From assembly GCA_016212685.1 (NCBI GenBank), contig JACREW010000099.1:1-15688 (forward strand): a DNA stretch of 15,688 nt, written 5' to 3'. The notes under the pieces were generated by a model. The model did no database searches, was not told where the DNA came from, and worked only from the letters and a program-made list of their open reading frames with translations. The stretch is from Nitrospirota bacterium (lineage in GTDB: Bacteria > Nitrospirota > Thermodesulfovibrionia > Thermodesulfovibrionales > Dissulfurispiraceae). A program made the position numbers and the translations under genes. Positions 1-6,724 of this stretch are shown here, one piece after another (position 1 is the first letter of the stretch; each line of letters opens with the position of its first letter).

Positions 1-34
1 ACTTCTTGTAAACAATCAGCTAATATTCCTGAAA
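1..34. repeat. Left copy of 34-bp inverted repeat shared with dinD
   Basis: Bases 1-34 are the exact reverse complement of 1086-1119 inside dinD; the match ends at base 35 against 1085. The dinD copy encodes family-typical residues (about T54-N65), so it is the original and this copy is a duplicate or a chimeric join at the sequence edge. Confidence 0.9.
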
Positions 35-359
35 TTTTTTCTAAAGGTTGATTAGTAAATTTTGAAATCAATGCCTCGCTTTCATAAGCAAGATTATCCC
101 AATCATTACTAAACTCTTTCCAAACGATTTCATCTAACTTGCTTGTATTTCCTAAACCAACAATTCCTCTCTTTTTCAATTCAGGATCAAAACTTCCAAA
201 GTTTCCAATTTTCATTTTTACAGAATTTGGACTTCTTCCAATAATTTTTGCAATACGAATTATATCTGGATGCTTTGAACTAACTCTATTAAAAGGAATT
301 TTACAATAAAGATTTAACGCAACAATTGTTTGTTCTCTTGTCCATTTATCTGTTGGCAT
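1..359 (-). CDS. HNH endonuclease-type protein, N-terminal part, cut by window edge
   Basis: Reading the minus strand from an ATG at 359 gives about 119 codons with no stop before the window edge. The start MPTDKWTREQTIVALNLYCK, followed by IPFNRVSSKHPDIIRIAKIIGRSP, a KIGNFGSFDPELK segment and a GIVGLGN segment, matches the N-terminal module that precedes the C-terminal HNH nuclease domain in a family of putative restriction-type HNH endonucleases. The catalytic HNH part would lie beyond base 1 and is not visible, so nuclease activity is inferred from the family only. The gene lies 43 bases downstream of dinD on the same strand and is visibly richer in A+T than its neighbours. No convincing ribosome site is seen before the ATG. 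The last 34 bases (1-34) are an exact inverted copy of part of dinD, so the final dozen residues may not belong to this gene. Confidence 0.7.
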   Translation of the reverse strand, partial: MPTDKWTREQTIVALNLYCKIPFNRVSSKHPDIIRIAKIIGRSPNSVKMKIGNFGSFDPELKKRGIVGLGNTSKLDEIVWKEFSNDWDNLAYESEALISKFTNQPLEKISGILADCLQE

Positions 360-402
360 GTCTGTTATCCAAAATCACAAAACTCTTCAATATTTTTCTT
401 CC

Positions 403-1278
403 TTATTCCTCTCCCGTCTTCCCTATCAGTCCCTTTGCATCTTTATCTTCCAGTTCCAGTTTTGGCGCAGCAGTTTTCACACGTTTCTCGACCTGTTTGA
501 TATGTTCTGCAGGAGGCAAATGCTCTGGAGAGGTTCCACCTATGCGCTTAATAGCCTCTCTGACCTCTTTGCCGACGCTTTCATGAGTCCTGATAGCTGA
601 CTGCTGATCTTTCACCCGTTCACGGGCAAGCTTATCGCGGGTCTGCGTCATACGAAACTGATTTGCAGCCAACTCTGTGGTATCCATACGATCCATAAGG
701 TTTTCCTTTTCAGGTATCCCTTTGTGTTTCTTTATCGCATCTCTCCCAAGCCCGCCATACATGCCTTTATAGCCGGCGTCATGAAAAACCCCGAACATCC
801 TATCATGTACTCCAGCATCACGAGCCGCGCCTGACAATGCCTTGAATTCCTCGGCAGTTTGTTTGCGAAGTTCCAAACGCTCGATATCTGCGGCAATTGC
901 GTCTGAGATTTCCTGCCTACGGGCTTGAATAGCAAAATACTTCTGAGCATTGGCAATTTCCGACTTGCGAGGATCTCCGTTCTGTGCAATCAGATAACAT
1001 GCAAATCGGGAAAGGTTATAATCCGGCACCTCCCGTTCACTGCCCGATCCAAGGCCAACCATTTTGCCGGCGCCGGCAAAATGGTTTTCAGGAATATTAG
1101 CTGATTGTTTACAAGAAGTTATAGCTCTTTTGATAGCGTCTTCGAAACGCCGCCATTGCGTATATCCCAAAAGCGGCTGGAGTTCCCTCGCACTCCAAAA
1201 CTCTGCACCATATTCATTTACTTTTTTCAGGTCTTCAAAAGACTTGCTTCCCATAGGCGTTAAATTACTATCCGGCAT
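403..1278 (-). CDS. dinD: DNA damage-inducible protein D (DinD)
   Basis: A 291-residue protein, close to the usual DinD length. It shows the family pattern throughout: an N-terminal segment with the SARELQPLLGY motif (about 29-39), the NHF...KMV block (65-74), LSRFACYLIAQNGDP (89-103), YFAIQARRQE (114-123), the GYKGMYGGL segment, and DTTELAANQFRMTQT in the second half. E. coli DinD is SOS-induced and has been reported to inhibit RecA-mediated strand exchange; that role is carried over from the family. The ATG at 1278 has a strong upstream AGGAGGGG (1281-1288). No E. coli-type LexA box (CTGT-N8-ACAG) is visible in the 98 bases upstream, so SOS control is not supported here, although other phyla use different boxes. 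A perfect 30-bp palindrome covers codons 65-74, and the adjoining 34 bases recur inverted at the window start. Confidence 0.93.
   Translation of the reverse strand: MPDSNLTPMGSKSFEDLKKVNEYGAEFWSARELQPLLGYTQWRRFEDAIKRAITSCKQSANIPENHFAGAGKMVGLGSGSEREVPDYNLSRFACYLIAQNGDPRKSEIANAQKYFAIQARRQEISDAIAADIERLELRKQTAEEFKALSGAARDAGVHDRMFGVFHDAGYKGMYGGLGRDAIKKHKGIPEKENLMDRMDTTELAANQFRMTQTRDKLARERVKDQQSAIRTHESVGKEVREAIKRIGGTSPEHLPPAEHIKQVEKRVKTAAPKLELEDKDAKGLIGKTGEE
1057..1086. repeat. Perfect 30-bp palindrome inside dinD
   Basis: Fifteen bases on each side of the 1071/1072 centre are fully complementary, with no spacer. The core is CCGGCGCCGG and the outer arms are AACCATTTTG/CAAAATGGTT. It starts and stops exactly on codon borders, so both strands read N-H-F-A-G-A-G-K-M-V; on the minus strand these are DinD residues 65-74. 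The outer NHF and KMV triplets are family-typical, while the A-G-A-G centre is the variable part. Confidence 0.95.
1086..1119. repeat. Right copy of 34-bp inverted repeat (within dinD)
   Basis: Exact reverse complement of bases 1-34. It begins at the base where the 30-bp palindrome ends (1086), so the two structures share a border. Confidence 0.9.
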
Positions 1279-1311
1279 GCCCCCTCCTAAAATAAGGCAT
1301 CAATAATACGG

Positions 1312-1340
1312 CTCATACCATTTCTTTATTTCTCAAACAA
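1312..1340 (-). promoter_or_regulatory. Candidate sigma70-like promoter for dinD
   Basis: On the minus strand TTGTTT (1335-1340) and TATGAG (1312-1317) are separated by 17 bases, and they lie about 35-60 bases upstream of the dinD ribosome site. Both hexamers are only partial matches to consensus. No terminator hairpin with a U-run was found between the waaA stop at 1377 and dinD, so read-through from the LPS operon is also possible. Confidence 0.3.
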
Positions 1341-1376
1341 AATCCTACCATAATTCTTTGCTTTTTAAAACATAAA

Positions 1377-2639
1377 TCATAAATACCCCTCAATCTCCTT
1401 CATCGCCCTTTCGACCGCGCCGGCGTTTTTATCATAAAGTTCTTTTGCTGTTTTCCCCGTTGCAATCATTTTTTTCTGATCGGAGAGAAGTTCTTTCAGT
1501 GATTGGCGCAAATTATCCGCATCCGTTTTTACCGCGCCTCCGTTTTTGTAGAAATCCTCAATAAAAGGAAAATTCTCCATATGCGGCCCGCAGACAATGG
1601 CTTTTCCCCAATAAGCCGGTTCGAGGGGATTTTGCCCGCCGTGTTCTATAAAAGTCCCGCCCATTATCGCAATATCGCACATGCCGTAAACAGATGCAAG
1701 CTCTCCTATTACATCGAGATGGATAATTAGGCCGGAGTGTTGGAGTAATGGAGTGTTGGAGTTTGCAATCTCTGATCTCTTTATGTATTTAAGATTATTC
1801 CTTTTAATCAACTCCTCCACTTCTTTAAATCTCTCGGGATGTCTCGGCGCAATAATAAGATTGAGCATCGGAAAATCGGATTTGAGCTTTATATATGCAT
1901 TGATGATTAAATCCTCTTCTGCTCTATGAGTGCTTCCGGCGATAATCGTAGTCCCTTGCAATATCTTTGTCCATTCAGGGATGTAAGATGAGGGCCTTGT
2001 GTCGAACTTAAAATTCCCTGTCACTTTAACCCTGTCGGCTTCCGCTCCCATTGCCCTAATCCTATCGGCATACACTTCGTTCTGCATGCAGAATAAGTCC
2101 ATGCGTCTCAAGACATCCTTTATGAAAAATCGTAGCTTTATATAACCCTTGAACGATTTTTCGGATATTCTCCCGTTCATCAATAGCACAGGCACGCCAA
2201 GCATGTTTAATATCCTGATTGTATTAGGCCACAGCTCAGTCTCCATGATAATAAAAACGGACGGTTTGATGCGTAGTAATGCATTTCTTATTGCAAAGGG
2301 CAGGTCGAACGGAACATAAATAATCCGTGCGGCGTTTCCCAGCCTCTCCTTTGCAACTTTCTGCCCTGTGTCTGTAACCGTTGAAACGATAACCTCTGCG
2401 GATGGATGTCGGTCCCGTATCTTATTTATCAGAGGTGCCGCTGCAATTACTTCTCCGACAGAGACGGCATGAATCCAGACGGGATGGAATGGAGTGTTGG
2501 AGTGTTGGAGTGACGTTTTATAAAGACCAAATCTCTCTCTAATCCATCTCTTACGCAGTTCCTTCGGCCGTTTCAGGTGTTCAAACGGGAACAGAAAAAT
2601 AAGAGCTAAAATATATAAAAAGCTATATGCCTGATACAT
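1377..2639 (-). CDS. waaA: Kdo transferase (lipid IVA 3-deoxy-D-manno-octulosonic acid transferase)
   Basis: A 420-residue GT30-family glycosyltransferase that moves Kdo from CMP-Kdo onto the lipid A precursor at the inner face of the cytoplasmic membrane. An N-terminal hydrophobic helix (about 5-18) acts as anchor. The WIHAVSVGE motif follows, with the expected catalytic Glu at 63. The METELWPN motif lies at about 132-139, and the C-terminal nucleotide-binding domain carries GGTFIEHGGQNPLEP (327-341). The usual length is about 420-430, so the gene is intact. It is the last gene of the minus-strand operon, 23 bases after msbA. Two octamer repeat clusters fall inside it and write nearly the same peptide twice: LQHSNTP at about 44-50 and NSNTPLLQHSG at 293-303. 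Both sites are variable stretches away from the catalytic motifs. The number of Kdo residues added cannot be read from the sequence. Confidence 0.95.
   Translation of the reverse strand: MYQAYSFLYILALIFLFPFEHLKRPKELRKRWIRERFGLYKTSLQHSNTPFHPVWIHAVSVGEVIAAAPLINKIRDRHPSAEVIVSTVTDTGQKVAKERLGNAARIIYVPFDLPFAIRNALLRIKPSVFIIMETELWPNTIRILNMLGVPVLLMNGRISEKSFKGYIKLRFFIKDVLRRMDLFCMQNEVYADRIRAMGAEADRVKVTGNFKFDTRPSSYIPEWTKILQGTTIIAGSTHRAEEDLIINAYIKLKSDFPMLNLIIAPRHPERFKEVEELIKRNNLKYIKRSEIANSNTPLLQHSGLIIHLDVIGELASVYGMCDIAIMGGTFIEHGGQNPLEPAYWGKAIVCGPHMENFPFIEDFYKNGGAVKTDADNLRQSLKELLSDQKKMIATGKTAKELYDKNAGAVERAMKEIEGYL
1734..1763. repeat. Octamer tandem cluster in waaA (copy 1)
   Basis: Plus-strand units GGAGTGTT (1734), GGAGTAAT (1742), GGAGTGTT (1750) and a partial unit from 1758. 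The period is eight bases throughout. On the coding strand it writes NSNTPLLQHS. Confidence 0.85.
2491..2514. repeat. Octamer tandem cluster in waaA (copy 2)
   Basis: Plus-strand units GGAGTGTT (2491), GGAGTGTT (2499) and GGAGTGAC (2507), with a related GGAAT just before. It is the same unit and orientation as the cluster at 1734 and writes LQHSNTP in WaaA. Confidence 0.85.
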
Positions 2640-2662
2640 AGCGTGCCGCAGCTATCGGCGTA

Positions 2663-4396
2663 TTACGCTTCGGCATTATTGCTTTCCATCGAAGCGATTT
2701 GGAGATCGTATAGTCTCTTATAAATCCCGCCATGCGCCAGAAGCTCCTCGTGGGTTCCCATTTCCGCTATCCTGCCTTTTTCCAGCACGATAATCCTATT
2801 CGCCTTCTGCACCGTAGAAAGCCTGTGAGCTATAACAAAGGTAGTCCTGTGTTCCATGAGGGTATCCAATGCCCGCTGCACCATCATCTCAGACTCGGTA
2901 TCGAGCGCCGAGGTCGCCTCATCCAATATTAGTATCGGCGGATTTTTCAAAATAGCGCGGGCTATGGATATTCGCTGCCTCTGCCCGCCGGAGATCATGA
3001 CCCCGCGCTCTCCTATAACGGTATCATATCCGTTGGGCAGATCGAGTATAAAATCATGGGCATAAGCGGCATTTGCGGCTTTTATCATGTCTTCGTGAGA
3101 GGATTCAGGACTGCCGAAGGTTATATTCGCCCTCACCGTATCATTGAAAAGTATTACATCCTGGCTCACAAGCCCTATCTGTTTCCGTAAAGATTTCAGG
3201 CTTACGTCCGCTATATTCATGCCATCGATATGGATCGCCCCCTCAACCGGGTCGTAGAATCTCGGTATCAGGTCCACGAGGCTCGTCTTGCCCGCGCCGC
3301 TCCTCCCCACAATAGCGATAATCTCTCCCTTTCTGACGGAAAGATTTATATCATGAAGTATATAGTGCTTTGAACCATGATATTTGAAGGACACCCGCCT
3401 GAATTCTATGCGGTCATTTACCGGGCCTAATGCGCCATTCCCTTCGGAATCCTTTTCTTTCACAAACAGTTCGTCAAGCCTTTCAAGAACCGCCCTCGAC
3501 TGCTGGATGCCGTTATTCGCCGATACAAGCCTCCTTGCGGGCGTGTAAATCATAAAGATCGCCGTTAGGAAGGAAAAAAATTCTCCGGGCGTGATAGTAT
3601 TATTTATAACGAGCCTTCCGCCGTACCATAAGACAAACGCGATGCCCAGCCCCCCGACCACCTCCATCATAAGAGACGTTGCCTCCAAAACCCTTGTGGA
3701 ACGCATCAACTCCCGGTAGTAGTCCTGGTTTCTGCCTCTGAATATATTTATTAATGATTCTTCCCTCCCGAAGGTCTTTATCATCTTTATCCCTGAAAAA
3801 GTCTCTGAAAGGAATTCGGTTATTATCGAAATCTTTTTCTGCGCCTCTTTACTGATCTTTTTAAGTCTTTTGCCGAGCCTTTGAGCCCCGTAAAAGGCTG
3901 CGGGGAGGACGGTTATGGAGATCAGCGCAAGGTCCCATCTCCTATAAAATGCGACAAAAAGCAGAACTATTATTGTGGCGCTTTCCACAAAAATATCTTT
4001 AACGGTAAACGCTAAAAGCCCCTGCATCTGCCCTGTGTCGTTTATTGTCTTTGACAGCAGCAAACCGGACGACTCCTTTTTAAAATCATCGACAGGCAGA
4101 TATAATAAATGGCCGTACAGGTTGCCCCTTATATCCCTTACAACTTTTGCTCCTATAGACCTCATCAGATAAGACTGAAAAAACGCAAAGACTCCTCTCA
4201 ACAGATACAAGGCAAGTATTGCAAACGGCAGGAGTTTTAAAAGAGTTGCATCCTTCTTGAGGAAAATCCCGTCGAGGGCCGGCTTCACGAGCCATGCAAG
4301 GCCGCCGTTCATTCCGGAAATGAGAAGGCTCATGACAGCGGCAACCGCTATCCTGCCCCAGTAAGGCCTGACGAGAAATACCATTCGTTTAAACAC
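2663..4396 (-). CDS. msbA: Lipid A export ABC transporter (MsbA-type, fused TM and ATPase)
   Basis: A 577-residue half-transporter, typical of MsbA, which works as a homodimer to flip core-lipid A across the inner membrane. Residues about 10-300 form the six-helix membrane domain and 330-565 the ATPase. Visible motifs are Walker A GRSGAGKT (364-371), Q-loop SQD (411-413), signature ISGGQ (468-472), Walker B ILILDEATSALD (488-499, catalytic Glu 493) and the switch His at 524. The GTG at 4396 is preferred over ATG 4384 because AGGAG stands about nine bases before the GTG. The frame overlaps the end of lpxB by eight bases, which suggests coupled translation. Its place between lpxB and waaA supports lipid A rather than drug export; a general multidrug exporter is the main alternative for the fold. 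Confidence 0.92.
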   Translation of the reverse strand: MFKRMVFLVRPYWGRIAVAAVMSLLISGMNGGLAWLVKPALDGIFLKKDATLLKLLPFAILALYLLRGVFAFFQSYLMRSIGAKVVRDIRGNLYGHLLYLPVDDFKKESSGLLLSKTINDTGQMQGLLAFTVKDIFVESATIIVLLFVAFYRRWDLALISITVLPAAFYGAQRLGKRLKKISKEAQKKISIITEFLSETFSGIKMIKTFGREESLINIFRGRNQDYYRELMRSTRVLEATSLMMEVVGGLGIAFVLWYGGRLVINNTITPGEFFSFLTAIFMIYTPARRLVSANNGIQQSRAVLERLDELFVKEKDSEGNGALGPVNDRIEFRRVSFKYHGSKHYILHDINLSVRKGEIIAIVGRSGAGKTSLVDLIPRFYDPVEGAIHIDGMNIADVSLKSLRKQIGLVSQDVILFNDTVRANITFGSPESSHEDMIKAANAAYAHDFILDLPNGYDTVIGERGVMISGGQRQRISIARAILKNPPILILDEATSALDTESEMMVQRALDTLMEHRTTFVIAHRLSTVQKANRIIVLEKGRIAEMGTHEELLAHGGIYKRLYDLQIASMESNNAEA

Positions 4397-5630
4397 CGGC
4401 TTGAACTCCTAATCCTTCCGCCATTTCGGCAAGCCGCAGCGATGCCTCTTTCTCCAGAAACAGCGCCCTCACCCTTTTCATCTGTGATACCATCTCATTC
4501 CTGTAGTCTACATCGTCCATAATTTTATTCAGTTCCATTATAATATTCTCTTTATGAGCCTCTTTTTGCAATAGTTCTTTAATGCGAAGGCTATGGAAAA
4601 ATTTCCCTCGACCCTTGACCACCGACCCCTGACCCTCTAAATAATCAAGAAGTATGTTTACAAGGGATATGTGTTTTACCTTCACAATAAGTTTTCCGAT
4701 AAAATAAGTCAGAGGCGAAAGCTTATATACGACTACTATCGGAACGCACAGCAGCGCGGCCTGAAGGGCTGATGTGCCGGAAGCTATGACTGCAATATCG
4801 GAAGCAAGCAATGCCTTTATCGAGTTGCGAGTTATGAATGAAGAACGGGGAGCAACTTTATTTATTGTTGATAAAACGGTATCTCCTAAGTTGGGGGCAA
4901 TGGGAATCACAAATTGGTAGTCGGGATAACGTTCTTTTACCGCATCTATGACCTCCGACATCACAGGAAGCAGTTTTTCTATTTCGTGGAATCTGCTTCC
5001 GGGCATCAATGCCATGACAGGCTTATCCGGAATCAATCCAAGTTCTTCCTTGACTTTTGATTTAATTTCATTGTTTTGCAAATCTGCTCCGAACTCCCAA
5101 CTCCGAACTCCCAACTCATTCATCACTTCCCTTATTTCATCCATTATGGGATGTCCGACGAATTCGCACGGAATACCGGCGCGTTTGTATATCTCTTCTT
5201 CAAACGGCAGTATCAATGCCATCCTGTCGACAAACCTGCCTATAACCTTTATCCTCCCCATCCTCCAAGCCCATACCTGCGGGCTTACATAATAGAGGAT
5301 TTTTATGCCGAATTCCTTAGCCTTCTTTGCGACCTTTATATTGAAATCAGGATAATCTATCAGTACAAGGACTTCCGGTTTAAAAGACTTAAGCGTGGAT
5401 ATTACTTTCTTAAAGGTCTCTCTGAGTTCTATGTATGTCTTAACGGCTTCCGTAATTCCGAAGGAACTCGATATCCCGGCAACCAGTCTTACGCCGGCTG
5501 ACCGCATCCTTTCTCCTCCGACCCCGACAATATTTATACCGGGGTTTTCGGCAATCAGCGCCTTTGCAAGGAATGCGCCATACAGCTCTCCGGAACTTTC
5601 CCCGGAGATTATCATTACTTTCTTAAGCAT
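4389..5630 (-). CDS. lpxB: Lipid-A-disaccharide synthase
   Basis: LpxB joins UDP-diacyl-glucosamine to lipid X to make the beta-1,6 disaccharide of lipid A at the membrane surface. Seen here are the N-terminal GESSGELYGA (10-19), VLIDYPDFN (89-97), YYVSPQVWAWR (113-123), FVGHP (157-161) and ALMPGSR (207-213) motifs, then the TSALQAALL donor-site region. At 413 residues it is longer than E. coli LpxB (382). Part of the excess is explained by two heptamer clusters read in frame: one gives the NELGVRSWEFGADLQ stretch (171-185) and the other the EGQGSVVKGRGKF stretch near the C terminus. Its start overlaps the 3' end of the aminotransferase gene by 16 bases and its end overlaps msbA by eight, so it is mid-operon. 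If the upstream gnnA/gnnB pair acts on the sugar, this enzyme would have to accept 2,3-diamino substrates. Confidence 0.95.
   Translation of the reverse strand: MLKKVMIISGESSGELYGAFLAKALIAENPGINIVGVGGERMRSAGVRLVAGISSSFGITEAVKTYIELRETFKKVISTLKSFKPEVLVLIDYPDFNIKVAKKAKEFGIKILYYVSPQVWAWRMGRIKVIGRFVDRMALILPFEEEIYKRAGIPCEFVGHPIMDEIREVMNELGVRSWEFGADLQNNEIKSKVKEELGLIPDKPVMALMPGSRFHEIEKLLPVMSEVIDAVKERYPDYQFVIPIAPNLGDTVLSTINKVAPRSSFITRNSIKALLASDIAVIASGTSALQAALLCVPIVVVYKLSPLTYFIGKLIVKVKHISLVNILLDYLEGQGSVVKGRGKFFHSLRIKELLQKEAHKENIIMELNKIMDDVDYRNEMVSQMKRVRALFLEKEASLRLAEMAEGLGVQAGV
4609..4636. repeat. Heptamer tandem cluster in lpxB (3' part)
   Basis: Units CGACCCT, TGACCAC, CGACCCC and TGACCCT start at 4609, 4616, 4623 and 4630. 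The period is seven bases and C/T alternates at the first position. It is translated within the EGQGSVVKGRG stretch of LpxB. Confidence 0.8.
5091..5118. repeat. Heptamer tandem cluster in lpxB (middle)
   Basis: Units GAACTCC (5091), CAACTCC (5098), GAACTCC (5105) and CAACTCA (5112). The period is seven bases with G/C alternating at the first position. It is translated as part of NELGVRSWEFGADLQ in LpxB, between the FVGHP and MPGSR motifs. Confidence 0.85.
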
Positions 5631-6724
5631 GTGCGGATTACTTCGGATGCCGAACGGATATCGGCCTCATCGAGTTCGGGATAAACAGGAAGGGATAAGA
5701 CTTCCATTGGGACCTGCTCCGACACGGGGAAATCCCCTTTCTTGAATCCCAAAAATTTCAATGCCTCCTGAAGGTGAAGCGGAACAGGATAATAAACAAC
5801 CGACGGTATGCCGTGTTCCTTCAACTGCTGCTGAATAAAGTCCCTTCTCGAATTCCCGCCGTCAATTCTGATAGTATACTGGTGATAGACATGATAAGCG
5901 CCGTCCTTTTCGACAGGGCAGGCAACTATATCGGAAAGCAGGCTGTTGTATAATGCCGCCTTCTCGCGTCTCTTTCCGTTATAGGCATCTATCCTCTTGA
6001 ACTTTACGAGAAGAACTCCGGCCTGTATCTCATCGAGACGGCTGTTATATCCGATACATTCGTGCCTGTATCCTCCAACAGAGCCGTGATTTCTTAATTT
6101 TCTTATCTCATCGGCAGCTCCGGAATCGTTTAGAACAATCATTCCCCCGTCGCCGTACGCTCCCAGATTTTTACTCGGATAAAAACTGAAACATCCTGCA
6201 TCTCCGAAACTTCCTGTCTTTTTCCCGTTGAGCGAAGCGCCGAACGATTGGGCGCAATCTTCTACTACTTTAAGATTGCATTTCGAGGCGATATCCATTA
6301 TGGTCTTCATATCGGCAGGATGTCCGAATATATGAACAGGCGCTATAGCCTTTGTCTTTTTTGTTATCTTCTTCTCGATCATGGAGACATCGATATTGTA
6401 AGTATCGGGCTCTATATCCACGAATACGGGCTTTGCTCCCGTATACAAAATCGCCTCTGCCGTAGCAAAAAAGGTGAACGGCGTTGTTATGACCTCGTCT
6501 CCTTCTCCTACTCCGAGGGCTTTTAGGGAGAGGTGAAGGGCATCCGTGCCCGATGCAACGCCTATGGCCTCTTTAACTTCATGGTACTTCCTGATATCAT
6601 CTTCCAGTTCCAGAACCTTTTTGCCGAGCACATACTGAGAACTTTCCAGTATCTCGTTCAATACGGAAAAGACTTCGTCTTTTATCTCCAGATACTGCTT
6701 TTTCAGATCGATCATCGGTTTCAT
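5615..6724 (-). CDS. gnnB: DegT/DnrJ/EryC1 PLP aminotransferase, likely UDP-GlcNAc3N synthase (GnnB-like)
   Basis: A 369-residue fold-type-I sugar aminotransferase. The family marks are clear: SGTDALHLSL (58-67) for cofactor phosphate, VEDCAQ with Asp156 for the pyridine nitrogen, FSFYPSKNLGAYGDGG (179-194) with the Schiff-base Lys185, and the RLDEIQAG segment. In Acidithiobacillus ferrooxidans and Leptospira, GnnB aminates the 3-keto sugar made by GnnA to give UDP-GlcNAc3N, used for lipid A with an amide at position 3. The gene overlaps its dehydrogenase partner by four bases (ATGA) and lpxB by 16, which favours that role. WbpE- or FdtB-type aminotransferases share the fold, and sequence alone does not exclude an O-antigen sugar. 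The start is fixed by the ATGA overlap; a second Met at codon 4 is possible. Confidence 0.8.
   Translation of the reverse strand: MKPMIDLKKQYLEIKDEVFSVLNEILESSQYVLGKKVLELEDDIRKYHEVKEAIGVASGTDALHLSLKALGVGEGDEVITTPFTFFATAEAILYTGAKPVFVDIEPDTYNIDVSMIEKKITKKTKAIAPVHIFGHPADMKTIMDIASKCNLKVVEDCAQSFGASLNGKKTGSFGDAGCFSFYPSKNLGAYGDGGMIVLNDSGAADEIRKLRNHGSVGGYRHECIGYNSRLDEIQAGVLLVKFKRIDAYNGKRREKAALYNSLLSDIVACPVEKDGAYHVYHQYTIRIDGGNSRRDFIQQQLKEHGIPSVVYYPVPLHLQEALKFLGFKKGDFPVSEQVPMEVLSLPVYPELDEADIRSASEVIRTCLRK

Noticed and set aside
326..600. Plus-strand frames across the dinD/HNH gap
   Set aside because: They overlap the antisense of DinD's C terminus, have serine/phenylalanine-rich low-complexity translations and no start signal.
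1..1119. Transposon with 34-bp terminal inverted repeats
   Set aside because: The right repeat is native dinD coding sequence with family-typical residues, no transposase lies between, and no target-site duplication can be seen.
1279..1376. LexA/SOS box upstream of dinD
   Set aside because: No CTGT-N8-ACAG-type site or other convincing dyad was found in the gap.
2640..2662. Hairpin between msbA and waaA
   Set aside because: Only a four-base stem (GCCG/CGGC) can form, too weak to support a terminator or attenuator.
4948..5501. Two overlapping plus-strand open frames opposite lpxB
   Set aside because: Both are antisense to conserved LpxB motifs and show no recognisable domain or ribosome site.
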